Source: Nitrospirota bacterium | GTDB lineage: Bacteria > Nitrospirota > Thermodesulfovibrionia > Thermodesulfovibrionales > UBA6898 | Assembly (NCBI GenBank): GCA_021814475.1 | Contig: JAKAIE010000012.1 | Location: forward strand, 1 to 47,951 | Direction: 5' to 3' | DNA: 47,951 bases | In this document: positions 23,364 to 32,009 of the stretch, in pieces | Layout: the number at the start of each line of letters is the position of its first letter | Numbering within the stretch: position 1 is the first letter of the stretch | Made by a program: the position numbers and the translations under genes | Notes under the pieces: model-generated | The model's database searches: none | Seen by the model: the letters and a program-made list of their open reading frames with translations, nothing else | What the model was told of the DNA's origin: nothing

Positions 23364-25940
23364 TCAGGGCGTATCATATCTCCCCGCCAGGAAGTCCGCA
23401 ACATACCGGTCTATCGAGGCGTCGTCATGGAGTTGCGCGTCGAGCTGGCGAGTATAGGCGATCAGCCTGCCTAGCTGTTCGAGCAGGCCTTCCATCTCGC
23501 TCTTCGGCAGATTGGCGATCCTCCCGATGATGAGGTCGCCCCTGGTGTTTATGTTAAAGCCGAACTCCTTCAATATGCCTGCAAGCAGCTGCACCCTGCG
23601 CGACCGCTTAGTCATGTCAGTGGCCCCGCCGACGAACCGGAAGTAGATATGGTTGTTCTTGACATTGTCGCTGCAGTAACAATCGATCATATTGAAGTGG
23701 TACCCCAGCCGGAGACTGAGGTTCATATATTCCCCGGACACTATCGCGATATTGTAGACCACGTGGTCGCCGGTGTCCGCGGTAATGTCAGGCATCCTCA
23801 TCATGCTCGAAAGAAAGTCGGTGACATGGAGGGAGGTTGCCTCGGACCTCCATATTCCGGGATGCGTCATCCCCCGCATGATCTCCCGCAGAGGCGCTGA
23901 GGAGATCCGGTCCACGGACGTCTGGCTGGAGTCGGCGGCGATGTCCAGCCCCCCGCCGATGTCGACCACGATGATATCTAGGGGGATCGGGGCGTCCAGC
24001 CTGACGGCCGCATGTTTTTTCACCATCTCGTCGCTGTAACGGGCCTTCTCCACCAGCTCTGCCACGGCTTTTTCATGGATGAACCTCAGGATGTCGTGCA
24101 TCGTCCTGCAGCCCGAAGGTGCAAAATTGTCTATCAGCGGATCGATCAGGTTCAGAGGAGAGATGTATCTGAGGATATATCTCTTCTTCCTGAACTCGTA
24201 GACGTCGTCCATCCTGCGGCCGTACGCAGAGGCAGCGTCAAGCGCCTCCCTCACGATGCCTTCGTAGACGACCGGATCTCCGTCGTCGCCGAGGGAGACT
24301 GTCACCTCCTGCCCGTGAACGAGCAGCTGCGTGGCATTCCCGGCATTCACGAGGGTAGGCACGCGAAACTCCCTGCAGAGGGAAGACATATGGCTCGTCG
24401 GCGTCCCGACGTCCGTGACGATGGCCGCGGCATAGGGGATCGCCCTGATGAACTCCGAGGAATCGTTGCGCGCGACAAGAACCGCGCCGCGGGGAAAGCT
24501 GCCCAGGTCCTCCATCCGCTTCAGGAAAAAGACCCTGCCCGCGCCCGCGCCCTTCTGGACGATTGTGCCCCTGCCTCGAATCAGAGGCCTGCCGGACACC
24601 CCCGCAGCCGCCTGCTTACTTCCGCCCCCTGGTCCGGCCTCCAGGTCCCCCGGCAGCCGCAGGGGCCTGGCCTGCAGCACGAACAGTGCGCCGCTTCTGT
24701 CGATCGCCCATTCGATGTCGAGAGGCTTCCGGAAATGTTTCTCGCAGCGGACCGCCTCAGCGGCGAGGTCGGCAATCTGCTGGTCAGTCAGGGAGCTCTC
24801 CTGCCGCAGCGGTTCGGACACCCCGATCGTCTCCGTCCCCCCCCGGGGCCCGCGCACCACCATCTGTCTCTTCTCTCCCGTCTTTCGCCTGAGAACAGGA
24901 TAGGGCGGCTGCTTCGCAACGGAAAAGGCATCGGCATCCACCTGTCCCTCGACTATGGAACTGCCTAGCCCCCATGCCGAATTGATGAGCAGGGTGTCGT
25001 CGCCGGTCAAAGGGTCGCGGGTATAGGCCACGCCGCTGGAGACCGCCTCCACCATCCTGATACAGCAGGCCGCCATCTTTGCGGTCCTGATGTCGTAACC
25101 CGCCTGCTGCTGATAGACTGCCGACTTCGGGGTATACAGGCTGGCAACCACCCTCTTATAGGCCTCTGCCACGGACTCCGGATCAGGCAGGACGTTCAGG
25201 ACCGTCTCGAACTGCCCGGCGAAGGAGTATTCGCTGTCTTCCTCCTCGGCGCTGCTCCTTACCGCGACTAACACACCGTCCCCTTCTGAACCTCTCAGCG
25301 TCACGAGTTCCTTTTCGATCGCCGACAGCACGGACGGCGCTATCTCCGCCTGGCCGATAGCCTCCTGCAGTTCCAGCAGAGCCTCCTCAGAAACAGCGCC
25401 GCCCTCAAGGGCGCTGAGCCGTGCTTCGAGGCGGTTGTGCCTCATGAACTCGTCGAAGGCCCCGGTCGTGATCGCAAACCCCTGGGGGACATTGAGATGC
25501 GCCTCATTGACGAGTTCAGCAAGTGCCGCGTTCTTGCCGCCGATGAACCGTGCCATGTCCCAGGTGACGCCAGAGAAGGGGACAACCAGGACCGCGGAGG
25601 GAGGAGATACTCCTTCGATCAGCGGCCTTATCTGGCCGTCGATCCGGGAAAACAGCGCGCCGAGCTCAGGGTACCGGTTCCCGGTGAGATAGCCGAAGCG
25701 CCTGATCGTCTCCTGCATCGCGTCATACAGATCCCCATAGGTCTTCTCCAGGTAGACCGTGTCAAAGAGATAGTCGCCGCCCAGCGTGTCCGCCATACCG
25801 GCGATCGTCTCAATCGCCTTGTTCTTGCTGTCGAGCACCTCCCTGAAGTGCTGAAAAAGCAGGTCGAAGGGCAGGTGAGGGCCTTCATTCTTCCGGGGGA
25901 ACCCGAACGCCTCCTTCAACCGGCTGATAATCCCCTTCAT
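23364..25940 (-). CDS. PEP-synthase-like protein without PEP-binding barrel
   Basis: The 858-residue protein has an N-terminal helical region (1-115), then a pyruvate/phosphate-dikinase N-type ATP-grasp domain (about 125-430; GGKNAALAELV, VRSSAEEEDSEYSFAGQFET, GSSIVEGQVDADAF). The swivelling phosphohistidine domain follows (about 465-560), with catalytic His517 in GTPTSHMSSLC. A full PEP synthase or PPDK would continue with a TIM barrel that binds PEP/pyruvate. Here residues 590-858 are different (RYISPLNLIDPLID, GGGLDIAADSS, FNINTRGDLIIGRIANLP) and no barrel motif is seen. It probably transfers phosphate from ATP to its His and on to an unknown acceptor. It directly follows a kinase and a receiver protein (1-base gap), which suggests a signalling use. 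Confidence 0.85.
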   Translation of the reverse strand: MKGIISRLKEAFGFPRKNEGPHLPFDLLFQHFREVLDSKNKAIETIAGMADTLGGDYLFDTVYLEKTYGDLYDAMQETIRRFGYLTGNRYPELGALFSRIDGQIRPLIEGVSPPSAVLVVPFSGVTWDMARFIGGKNAALAELVNEAHLNVPQGFAITTGAFDEFMRHNRLEARLSALEGGAVSEEALLELQEAIGQAEIAPSVLSAIEKELVTLRGSEGDGVLVAVRSSAEEEDSEYSFAGQFETVLNVLPDPESVAEAYKRVVASLYTPKSAVYQQQAGYDIRTAKMAACCIRMVEAVSSGVAYTRDPLTGDDTLLINSAWGLGSSIVEGQVDADAFSVAKQPPYPVLRRKTGEKRQMVVRGPRGGTETIGVSEPLRQESSLTDQQIADLAAEAVRCEKHFRKPLDIEWAIDRSGALFVLQARPLRLPGDLEAGPGGGSKQAAAGVSGRPLIRGRGTIVQKGAGAGRVFFLKRMEDLGSFPRGAVLVARNDSSEFIRAIPYAAAIVTDVGTPTSHMSSLCREFRVPTLVNAGNATQLLVHGQEVTVSLGDDGDPVVYEGIVREALDAASAYGRRMDDVYEFRKKRYILRYISPLNLIDPLIDNFAPSGCRTMHDILRFIHEKAVAELVEKARYSDEMVKKHAAVRLDAPIPLDIIVVDIGGGLDIAADSSQTSVDRISSAPLREIMRGMTHPGIWRSEATSLHVTDFLSSMMRMPDITADTGDHVVYNIAIVSGEYMNLSLRLGYHFNMIDCYCSDNVKNNHIYFRFVGGATDMTKRSRRVQLLAGILKEFGFNINTRGDLIIGRIANLPKSEMEGLLEQLGRLIAYTRQLDAQLHDDASIDRYVADFLAGRYDTP

Positions 25941-25941
25941 A

Positions 25942-26301
25942 CTACTTCTGAAGCGCCCTCTGGATCGATGCCTTCAGCTCCTTTATCTTGACCGGCTTCG
26001 GGAAAAAGTCGTGGACATCCCCCCTGAGCGCTTCTATGGCGGTATCGAGATTTGCGAAGGCGGTGATCATGATCACGGTCGTCTCCGGGTATTGCGCCTT
26101 GACCATCCTGAGCACCTCCATTCCGTCTATGCCCTTCATCTTGTAGTCCGTGACCACGACATCGAACTGCTGCTCCTTCAGCCGCGCCAGCGCCGGTTCG
26201 GCGTTCAGGAAGGTTTCGACGTCGTAGCCTTCCCGCTCAAGGGCCATCTTCGCCATGTCGCCCACAATCTTTTCATCATCAATCACCATGATCCTGTACA
26301 T
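25942..26301 (-). CDS. Single-domain response regulator
   Basis: The 119-residue protein is a CheY-like receiver: acidic pocket IDDEK (Asp8, Asp9), phospho-acceptor Asp52 in VVTDYKMKGIDG, Thr/Ser switch (MITAFA) and Lys102 in FPKPVKIKEL. There is no output domain, so it acts by protein contact. It lies 12 bases after the histidine kinase gene and one base before the PEP-synthase-like gene. It is therefore the natural phosphoryl acceptor of that kinase and may act on the PEP-synthase-like protein or on other operon members. Confidence 0.93.
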   Translation of the reverse strand: MYRIMVIDDEKIVGDMAKMALEREGYDVETFLNAEPALARLKEQQFDVVVTDYKMKGIDGMEVLRMVKAQYPETTVIMITAFANLDTAIEALRGDVHDFFPKPVKIKELKASIQRALQK

Positions 26302-26313
26302 ATATATATCCTC

Positions 26314-27708
26314 CTAGTGGTTGTTAATCGGCAGATCTATGATAAAGGTGGTTCCCTCACCGACCTTGCTTTCGACCCTGATATGTCCCCTGTGGTTCTT
26401 GATGATCCCGTAGCTGACCGACAGGCCTAGCCCGGTACCTTCGGCGCCCTTGGTGCTGAAAAAAGGGTCGAATATATGGGGAAGCGACTCCGGCGGAATG
26501 CCTTTGCCGGAATCCGAAACCGCAATCTCGACCGCCTCCCGGTTCGACGAAAGTCTTGTGCCGACGGAAAGTCTTCCTCCCCCGGCCATCGCCTGGACCG
26601 CGTTGGCGATGAGATTCACCATGACCTGCTGGATCTGGTTGTCGTCGATCGGGACATACGGCAGGTCCTTCTGCAGATTCAAGCCCAGATCCACATTCGA
26701 TATATCGAGCGTATTCTGCATCAGTCTCAGGGCATTCTGGACCGTCCGGTTGATATCCGAACGCGTCAGGTTCGCCTCCCGGGGTTTCGAAAAATCGAGA
26801 AGATTTCTCACGATCTTCTCGATCCTCTCGGTCTCCCCGAGGATCTTCTGAAGGAGGGCCTGGCCGTTTTCCTTGTTAAAGAAATCATACATCTCAATGT
26901 AGTTCTGCGTAATCATCGAGATATTATTCAGAGGGTTTGTCAGTTCGTGGGCCACCCCGGCGGTAAGGATGCCGATCGAGGCAAGCTTCTTCGCCTGGAT
27001 AAGCTCCTCCTCCCGCTTGCTCAGTTCCTCGGACATGAAGTTGACCGCGGTCATGAGCGATCCGAATTCGTCCCTCGGGATCGCGCCGGCGATCTTGTTG
27101 AAGTTTCCTTCTGAAATGGATTCCGTCAGCTTCTTGACGTCTCTCAGGGAGCGGAGGATCTTTTGAGAAATGAAATGGCTCACCAGTACCGCGGCGAGGA
27201 GAACCGCGAGGAAGAGATAGACCAGCAGGGTCTTCGAACTTCCGATTATGGCATTGACGCTGCCCCTCTCGGCCTGGGTGATGGAACGGGAATACTCGCG
27301 GAGCCCCTTGCCCTTTGCCCTGAACATGAACTCAAGGGCGGAGTCCATCCGGGGTGCGGCGCTCACCTGGTCCACCACCTCGGCGTACTGCTTCAGATGG
27401 CCCCTGAGTTCGCTCAGGCTGTCCTCTCCGACAGCCTTCCGGACGTCGCTATCTGCCGCATCGATCATCTTCCCGGTCTCTTCGATCTTCTGCCGAATCT
27501 CCAGTAGCGAATTCCGGTCCTGATAGAGGAAGTAGTTCTTCTCTGAAAGCCGCATCTCAAGAAACGAGGCGTTCAGGTCGTCGGCGATCTCGACAAAGCG
27601 GAGTTTCGTCAGGACCTGGCTGAGGTTCTGGAACGAAACAAACCCGATCAGCACGATCAGCACGACATGGATCGCGTTTGAGAGGATGATCTTCTGTTCT
27701 ATCTTCAC
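26314..27708 (-). CDS. Membrane sensor histidine kinase (HAMP-HisKA-HATPase)
   Basis: The 464-residue kinase has membrane helices at about 8-28 and 160-182 that enclose a helical periplasmic sensor (4HB-like, with no Cys or heme motif). A HAMP domain follows (about 185-237), then HisKA with His254 in LTAGVAHELTNPLNNISM. The HATPase domain has NLIANAVQAM, DSGKGIPPE and GTGLGLSVSYG. The NPLN form of the H-box is common in NtrB-like kinases. GGGAGAAC precedes the ATG. It lies between the DUF202 membrane proteins and its receiver partner, in a same-strand gene string. Confidence 0.93.
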   Translation of the reverse strand: MKIEQKIILSNAIHVVLIVLIGFVSFQNLSQVLTKLRFVEIADDLNASFLEMRLSEKNYFLYQDRNSLLEIRQKIEETGKMIDAADSDVRKAVGEDSLSELRGHLKQYAEVVDQVSAAPRMDSALEFMFRAKGKGLREYSRSITQAERGSVNAIIGSSKTLLVYLFLAVLLAAVLVSHFISQKILRSLRDVKKLTESISEGNFNKIAGAIPRDEFGSLMTAVNFMSEELSKREEELIQAKKLASIGILTAGVAHELTNPLNNISMITQNYIEMYDFFNKENGQALLQKILGETERIEKIVRNLLDFSKPREANLTRSDINRTVQNALRLMQNTLDISNVDLGLNLQKDLPYVPIDDNQIQQVMVNLIANAVQAMAGGGRLSVGTRLSSNREAVEIAVSDSGKGIPPESLPHIFDPFFSTKGAEGTGLGLSVSYGIIKNHRGHIRVESKVGEGTTFIIDLPINNH

Positions 27709-27735
27709 ATGTTCTCCCTGTTCATGCCCTTTCCC

Positions 27736-28938
27736 CTATACCTGGGGCACAGGGCAGCGCGGCACTTCAGCCTGCTCCCTCCGCACCGGCAGATACCAGC
27801 GGAGGCCATCGGCGACCAGCAGCACACCCGATACGATCAGCAGGGCATCGACGAGGCTGAAAACGCTTATGGCGAAGTAGTGCATGAGACCAAGACCGAG
27901 GCCGGTGAACGATACCCCTGTCCTGATGAAAGCGAGGCCGGTCCTTGCCCGCGCATAGATCGTCCGGTAGCAAGCCGCAACCGTCCTCTGGGCCGCAAGA
28001 ACGTTCCGCTCCCTGGCAAGGTGTGTCCGCTCCCTGCTCGCCGGTGACGGGTAGAGTATCGTGCAGTGGCTGGACAGCAGGTCCCCGAGTCTTGAGAGCA
28101 TCGTCTGTTTCATCGGGAGGGCTGTACCCTCAGTCTCGATATAGTGATAATCCTCAAGGAACGTCATGGTGGCGGCAGTCACCTCCACCAGTGTCTGATG
28201 TCCGGGAGGGCTCAGTCTCTTCCTTCTCATCTTGATATAACCGGAGAGCCCCCAGGCCGCAAGGCCCAGCCCCGCGGCCATAATAAGCCAGAACGCCGGC
28301 ATCGGCAGGGAGATCCTCTTCGTCCGCATCATGGTATCCGTCAATGCGACAAACCCCAGCCCCCAGCGCAGCATGGCGAGTTCCGTCCTTGCCTGCGCGA
28401 GATCATTACGGTAACAGGCGAGCCGCGTCCTCCACTGGGCCATCGTATTTCTCCAGAAGGCGAGGCCGGTCCTCTCGGTGCCGATCAGTTGGCCGGGGGC
28501 AGCGTGGAGAAAGTCCTGGATGAACCACTGGATGTCTTCCCCGAGGGCAACCCTGAACTCATGGGCGTCGGAGGGGAAGAACCGTTGCACCTCTTCGATC
28601 ACCAGCGGGTCCCTGGGGTTGTTCGCGGCAATGATAACCGTCTCGCCGTCCCTGATGACCGGGAACCACTGGCTCATCGAAAGCCTTTCTCCTTCGACCG
28701 CGGTCAGCAGTTCGGGGGGGACAGGCAGCTTCTCGTTGTATTCCACAAAATCGCAGCAGTAGTATGCCGAGAGCGCATGCAACACCGCGCACCGCGGCAC
28801 CCCGAATTCGCCGATGAGCACCTTTTCGAGTTCCAGGCCGCGCGCCGCCGCCGCTATCTCGGCCGCGCGGAGCGTCTGACGCGTGACCACGCCCCATTCG
28901 ACCAGCATGCGCATCCTCTTGTCCATCACTGTGTCCAT
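27736..28938 (-). CDS. MshEN-like domain plus two DUF202-like membrane units
   Basis: From the ATG at 28936-28938 the product is 400 residues. Residues about 5-135 resemble the N-terminal domain of type II/IV secretion ATPases (MshEN/GSPII_E_N: LVEWGVVTRQTLRAAEIAAA, LEKVLIGEFGVP, LHALSAYYCCDFVEY), a known c-di-GMP-binding fold, although the RLG residues are degenerate. Two DUF202-like units follow. Each has a heptad array with Arg-Thr (LAFWRNTMAQWRTRLACYRN; LAAQRTVAACYRTIYARART) and two membrane helices. An in-frame GTG at 28957-28959 overlaps the upstream stop and is an alternative start. It lies directly after its larger paralogue and 27 bases before the kinase gene. A membrane-anchored c-di-GMP receiver is the favoured inference. 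Confidence 0.75.
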   Translation of the reverse strand: MDTVMDKRMRMLVEWGVVTRQTLRAAEIAAAARGLELEKVLIGEFGVPRCAVLHALSAYYCCDFVEYNEKLPVPPELLTAVEGERLSMSQWFPVIRDGETVIIAANNPRDPLVIEEVQRFFPSDAHEFRVALGEDIQWFIQDFLHAAPGQLIGTERTGLAFWRNTMAQWRTRLACYRNDLAQARTELAMLRWGLGFVALTDTMMRTKRISLPMPAFWLIMAAGLGLAAWGLSGYIKMRRKRLSPPGHQTLVEVTAATMTFLEDYHYIETEGTALPMKQTMLSRLGDLLSSHCTILYPSPASRERTHLARERNVLAAQRTVAACYRTIYARARTGLAFIRTGVSFTGLGLGLMHYFAISVFSLVDALLIVSGVLLVADGLRWYLPVRREQAEVPRCPVPQV

Positions 28939-28945
28939 GGGCCCT

Positions 28946-30589
28946 TCAATCACCGGCACTGCTGAAGACCGCCTTTTTCCAGGCGCGGGCAGGCCTGCCG
29001 TAATCGGGCACAGTGATCTCCATCTCCCCGAAGCAATACGGGAACTGCCTTTTGATGCGTTCGGCCGGAATCCTCCAGTAGAGGCCGTCGGCGATCAGCA
29101 CAAGGCCGGCCAGGATCAGCGTCGTATAGAATACCGTCCATGCCGGCCGGCCGGCCCCGAAATAGACCAGCAGTCCGAAGCCGACGGAGGAGATGCTCAT
29201 CCCTGTCCGGATGAAAGCCATCCCTGTCCGCGACCGCGCCATAAGTGTCCGGAGCCTCGCCATGACGTTTCTCCTGTCTGCAAGCACCGTACGTTCGAGG
29301 GCAACGCCTGTGGTTGCCCAGATGCCCGGCGAATACGAGGGCTTCACCGGAAGCTCCGGCGGCTTCATATATTCCTCGACCCCGAGGCGCGAAGGGGGAA
29401 AGATAAAATCCCATATCCTCGGCTTCTCCTCGACCTTCCTGACCGAGTCGTATCCCTTGACGCCCGCGTGGCGGCCCGGGGCATACCAGTAAAAGCCCTC
29501 CATCGTCATGAGGATACCCAGGCAGATGAGCGTGCTGTCGAATATGACCCACGACCCGCTGCCGAACTGTCTCAAAAACGCGGTCCCCAGCCCGATGAAG
29601 GCTATCCCTGTGCGGGTAAACGCCAGGCCGGTCCTGGCCCGGGCCATGATCGTACGGTAGCAGGCAAGCGTCGTCCTCTCCTCTGCCATGTCCGTCCTGT
29701 CGCTTGCGAGGAATCTCCTCCTCATGACCGGCGAAAGGTCGCGCCATCTTTCGCGGAGGCCGGTGGCGCCCTCCACGGGGTCCGTCCTCATGAAGACGGG
29801 ATTGTCCCCTGGGTTCGAAACCGTCATGACGGTGGTACCCCAGGTGGACTCGGTGCACGCGCAGGGAAACAGCCTTTTCCCTGCCTTTCGTGCTGGGATG
29901 TACCAGAGGATCCCATCGACAGTGGAGAGTATGCCTGCGGACATGAGCGCTATTTCGAGAAGACCGAGAAAACCGAATCCGAAGACCCTGAAAAGGGCGG
30001 CCGCTATCGCGATAAAGGATATGCCGGTACGGAGGAAGGCGAGTCCGGTACGGCCCTTTGCAAGAGACGTCCTGTTGCATGCGAAAAGGGATCTGCGGTC
30101 GGCAAGGAACGTCCTGACCTTGGCGAGCGGCGTCCGGCCGGCCGGCGGAGGGAAACCGGGGTTCAGGTCCTGGCTGTTCTCGATGATCCTGACCAGGTCC
30201 GCGGGGAGCGTCACCAGGAAGTCGATCCTCGCGACTCCGAGGGTCCGCCGTATGTCCTCAATGACCGCCGGATCCTCCGGCGCGCAGGCGATCACCTCGG
30301 CCCGCTGCCTGTCAAACGACATGGGCACCCAGAGCGCCTGCTTCAGCCTCTCCATGTCCATCCCGAGCACGATGCTCCGTGCGATCACCGTTCCCTCGTC
30401 GTATTCAATCACCGGCAGGTTGTAATACTCGGAGAGGCAGAATATGATCTCATGTCTCGGGATACCTTTTTTGATCAGCAGTTCTCCGGGGTTTTCACCC
30501 GAGACATGAGCCTCATATCCTATCGCCTCCAGCTCCGTGGGAGTGAGGAGGCGTTTACGTACAAGCCTGTCGAATTTCCTGAGGGGCAT
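28946..30589 (-). CDS. MshEN-like domain plus three DUF202-like membrane units
   Basis: From the ATG at 30587-30589 the product is 547 residues. An MshEN-like N-terminal domain (about 5-140: FDRLVRKRLLTPTELEAIGY, PGELLIKKGIPRHEI, LSEYYNLPVIEYD) is followed by three DUF202-like units at about 152-240, 298-375 and 430-510. Each unit begins with an amphipathic Arg-Thr heptad array (for example MAEERTTLACYRTIMARART) and continues into GLAF.RTGI.F and two hydrophobic helices ending in a Trp/Tyr-Pro segment. DUF202 proteins normally have one unit of about 100 residues. A GTG at 30622 lies upstream without a ribosome site. A GGCGGG/CCCGCC hairpin sits just before the ATG. It lies 45 bp after the Pal-like gene. 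Confidence 0.78.
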   Translation of the reverse strand: MPLRKFDRLVRKRLLTPTELEAIGYEAHVSGENPGELLIKKGIPRHEIIFCLSEYYNLPVIEYDEGTVIARSIVLGMDMERLKQALWVPMSFDRQRAEVIACAPEDPAVIEDIRRTLGVARIDFLVTLPADLVRIIENSQDLNPGFPPPAGRTPLAKVRTFLADRRSLFACNRTSLAKGRTGLAFLRTGISFIAIAAALFRVFGFGFLGLLEIALMSAGILSTVDGILWYIPARKAGKRLFPCACTESTWGTTVMTVSNPGDNPVFMRTDPVEGATGLRERWRDLSPVMRRRFLASDRTDMAEERTTLACYRTIMARARTGLAFTRTGIAFIGLGTAFLRQFGSGSWVIFDSTLICLGILMTMEGFYWYAPGRHAGVKGYDSVRKVEEKPRIWDFIFPPSRLGVEEYMKPPELPVKPSYSPGIWATTGVALERTVLADRRNVMARLRTLMARSRTGMAFIRTGMSISSVGFGLLVYFGAGRPAWTVFYTTLILAGLVLIADGLYWRIPAERIKRQFPYCFGEMEITVPDYGRPARAWKKAVFSSAGD

Positions 30590-30634
30590 CAGGCGGGTAT
30601 CTCCCGCCCGGCCCTCAGGCACGACAGTTCGCTG

Positions 30635-31228
30635 TCAACGCAGCTTTTCAAGGACAAAATGGGCCCTCCTGTTTTTCGCCCGGCATTCGTCGTCAGTCTG
30701 CGTGCAGAGAGGCTTTTCCTTGCCGTAGCTGATTGTCTCCATCCTGTTTGCCGGAACACCACGGGACCGCAGGGAATCCTTTACCGCATTGGCCCGCCTG
30801 TCGCCGAGGGCGAGGTTGTATTCGGTCGTTCCCCTGTCGTCGCAGTGTCCTTCGATGACCACCTTCATGCCGTTGTTCTTCCCAAGGAGATCAGACAGGG
30901 TCACAAGGACCGGACTGTCTTCCGCCCTCACTGTATATTTGTCGAAATCGAAATGGATATCGTGGATCTTTGACATCATTTCATCGATGCGTTTCTGCTG
31001 CTCGGCCGCCTGCATTGCGGCTACCTCCCCTGCGGTCAGTTCCTTGGACCGGACGGTCCCCTCCTTCAGGTTTGCTTTGTTATCAGACGGGGCAGCAGCC
31101 TTTCCCTGAGTGGTCGCCGTCCCGGACAACGGCTCGTCCGCCTTCCGGACGGTATTACGGTTCGCACATCCTGCGACGATAACGCACACGGCAATGAATG
31201 CAAGGGCAAGCACAATTCTTTTTTTCAT
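30635..31228 (-). CDS. pal: Pal-like OmpA-family lipoprotein
   Basis: The ATG at 31226-31228 is preceded by GGAGGAAGAA. The 197-residue product has a lipoprotein signal peptide with lipobox VIVAGC, a disordered linker, and a C-terminal OmpA/Pal peptidoglycan-binding domain (HFDFDKYTVRAEDSPVL, VVIEGHCDDRGTTEYNLALG, RANAVKDSLRSRGV). Pal anchors the outer membrane to peptidoglycan with the Tol system, but no tol genes are present here. Instead it heads the string of MshEN-DUF202, kinase, receiver, PEP-like and GGDEF-EAL genes. A longer in-frame extension upstream (to 31375) precedes the ribosome site and is not protein-like. Confidence 0.88.
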   Translation of the reverse strand: MKKRIVLALAFIAVCVIVAGCANRNTVRKADEPLSGTATTQGKAAAPSDNKANLKEGTVRSKELTAGEVAAMQAAEQQKRIDEMMSKIHDIHFDFDKYTVRAEDSPVLVTLSDLLGKNNGMKVVIEGHCDDRGTTEYNLALGDRRANAVKDSLRSRGVPANRMETISYGKEKPLCTQTDDECRAKNRRAHFVLEKLR

Positions 31229-31365
31229 TTCTTCCTCCAGTTTTTCTGTCATCCCAGGACAAGCGGGAACATGCCAGGACTGCGTGCAGGCCCCTATTCC
31301 GGGGCTGCAGCATCTTACCGCAATGTCCTTTGCCGAAACTGCGGCATATACGATTGCACAAACCA

Positions 31366-31821
31366 CTACACGCATCTGTGCAACGGAGGAGAATTTGCTG
31401 AATAGAGAGGGTTGTAGCCGCGGCAGGAGCCTGCCAATCCACTGGGCTTCCCCTCCCGGGACAACGGTGCCGGAACCACGGGAGAAACGCCCTGCTTCAC
31501 CGGGATGCCGGCTGCATCCGATATAAGCCTGAGGGCATCACCAGAGAGCACACCCCCGGCCTTCCGGACAAAGGAAAGGGTGACCGAAGAAGGTGCGGAG
31601 CTGTCCGGGGCATGCACGAGATTGAGGAAGAGGAGGTCCAGCAATAATATGCTCACCCCCCCCCCTGAGGTCCTTTCGCCGGCCTGTCCGCCCGCGTTCG
31701 GGACCCCGCGCCGGGCGATACCGGGATGGATGAGAGGCGACATCGCATATATGATAAAACATAAAAGAAACAACAAGTTTATCATGCGGCTGCGCGCATA
31801 TGTGCCATATATTGTCATCAT
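31366..31821 (-). CDS. Unknown exported or membrane-anchored 151-residue protein
   Basis: I do not recognise a family. The product has an N-terminal hydrophobic segment (MINLLFLLCFIIYAMSPLI) that could be a signal peptide or anchor, a Gly-rich stretch, a second hydrophobic segment (ILLLDLLFLNLVHAPD) and a Cys-containing tail ending SCRGYNPLYSANSPPLHRC. CGGAG lies 8 bases before the ATG. It precedes the Pal-like gene by 137 bp on the same strand and is divergent from the large kinase at 32010. Composition and ribosome site favour a real gene, but confidence is modest. Confidence 0.5.
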   Translation of the reverse strand: MMTIYGTYARSRMINLLFLLCFIIYAMSPLIHPGIARRGVPNAGGQAGERTSGGGVSILLLDLLFLNLVHAPDSSAPSSVTLSFVRKAGGVLSGDALRLISDAAGIPVKQGVSPVVPAPLSREGKPSGLAGSCRGYNPLYSANSPPLHRCV

Positions 31822-32009
31822 AATCGGACTCCGTCTTTAGGTTAACAAATCCCCCCGGACTGGTCAATCCCGGTCAATCGGCCCTGTCAATCGGCATCGC
31901 CTGCTGCCGTTATTCCGGAAGATCCCGGAGAAAAGACAAACGGCAGGGGACCGAATATAATAGAATCAGACATGAGAGATATGCAATCCCGGGGCACCAG
32001 GCCGCCTTC

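Noticed and set aside
28883-30973. A + strand open frame of about 700 codons opposite the DUF202 genes
   Set aside because: Antisense shadow of the repeated Arg-Thr arrays; no ribosome site and no recognisable domain.
31229-31375. N-terminal extension of the Pal-like protein up to 31375
   Set aside because: The extension precedes the GGAGGAAGAA ribosome site and would bury the lipoprotein signal peptide.
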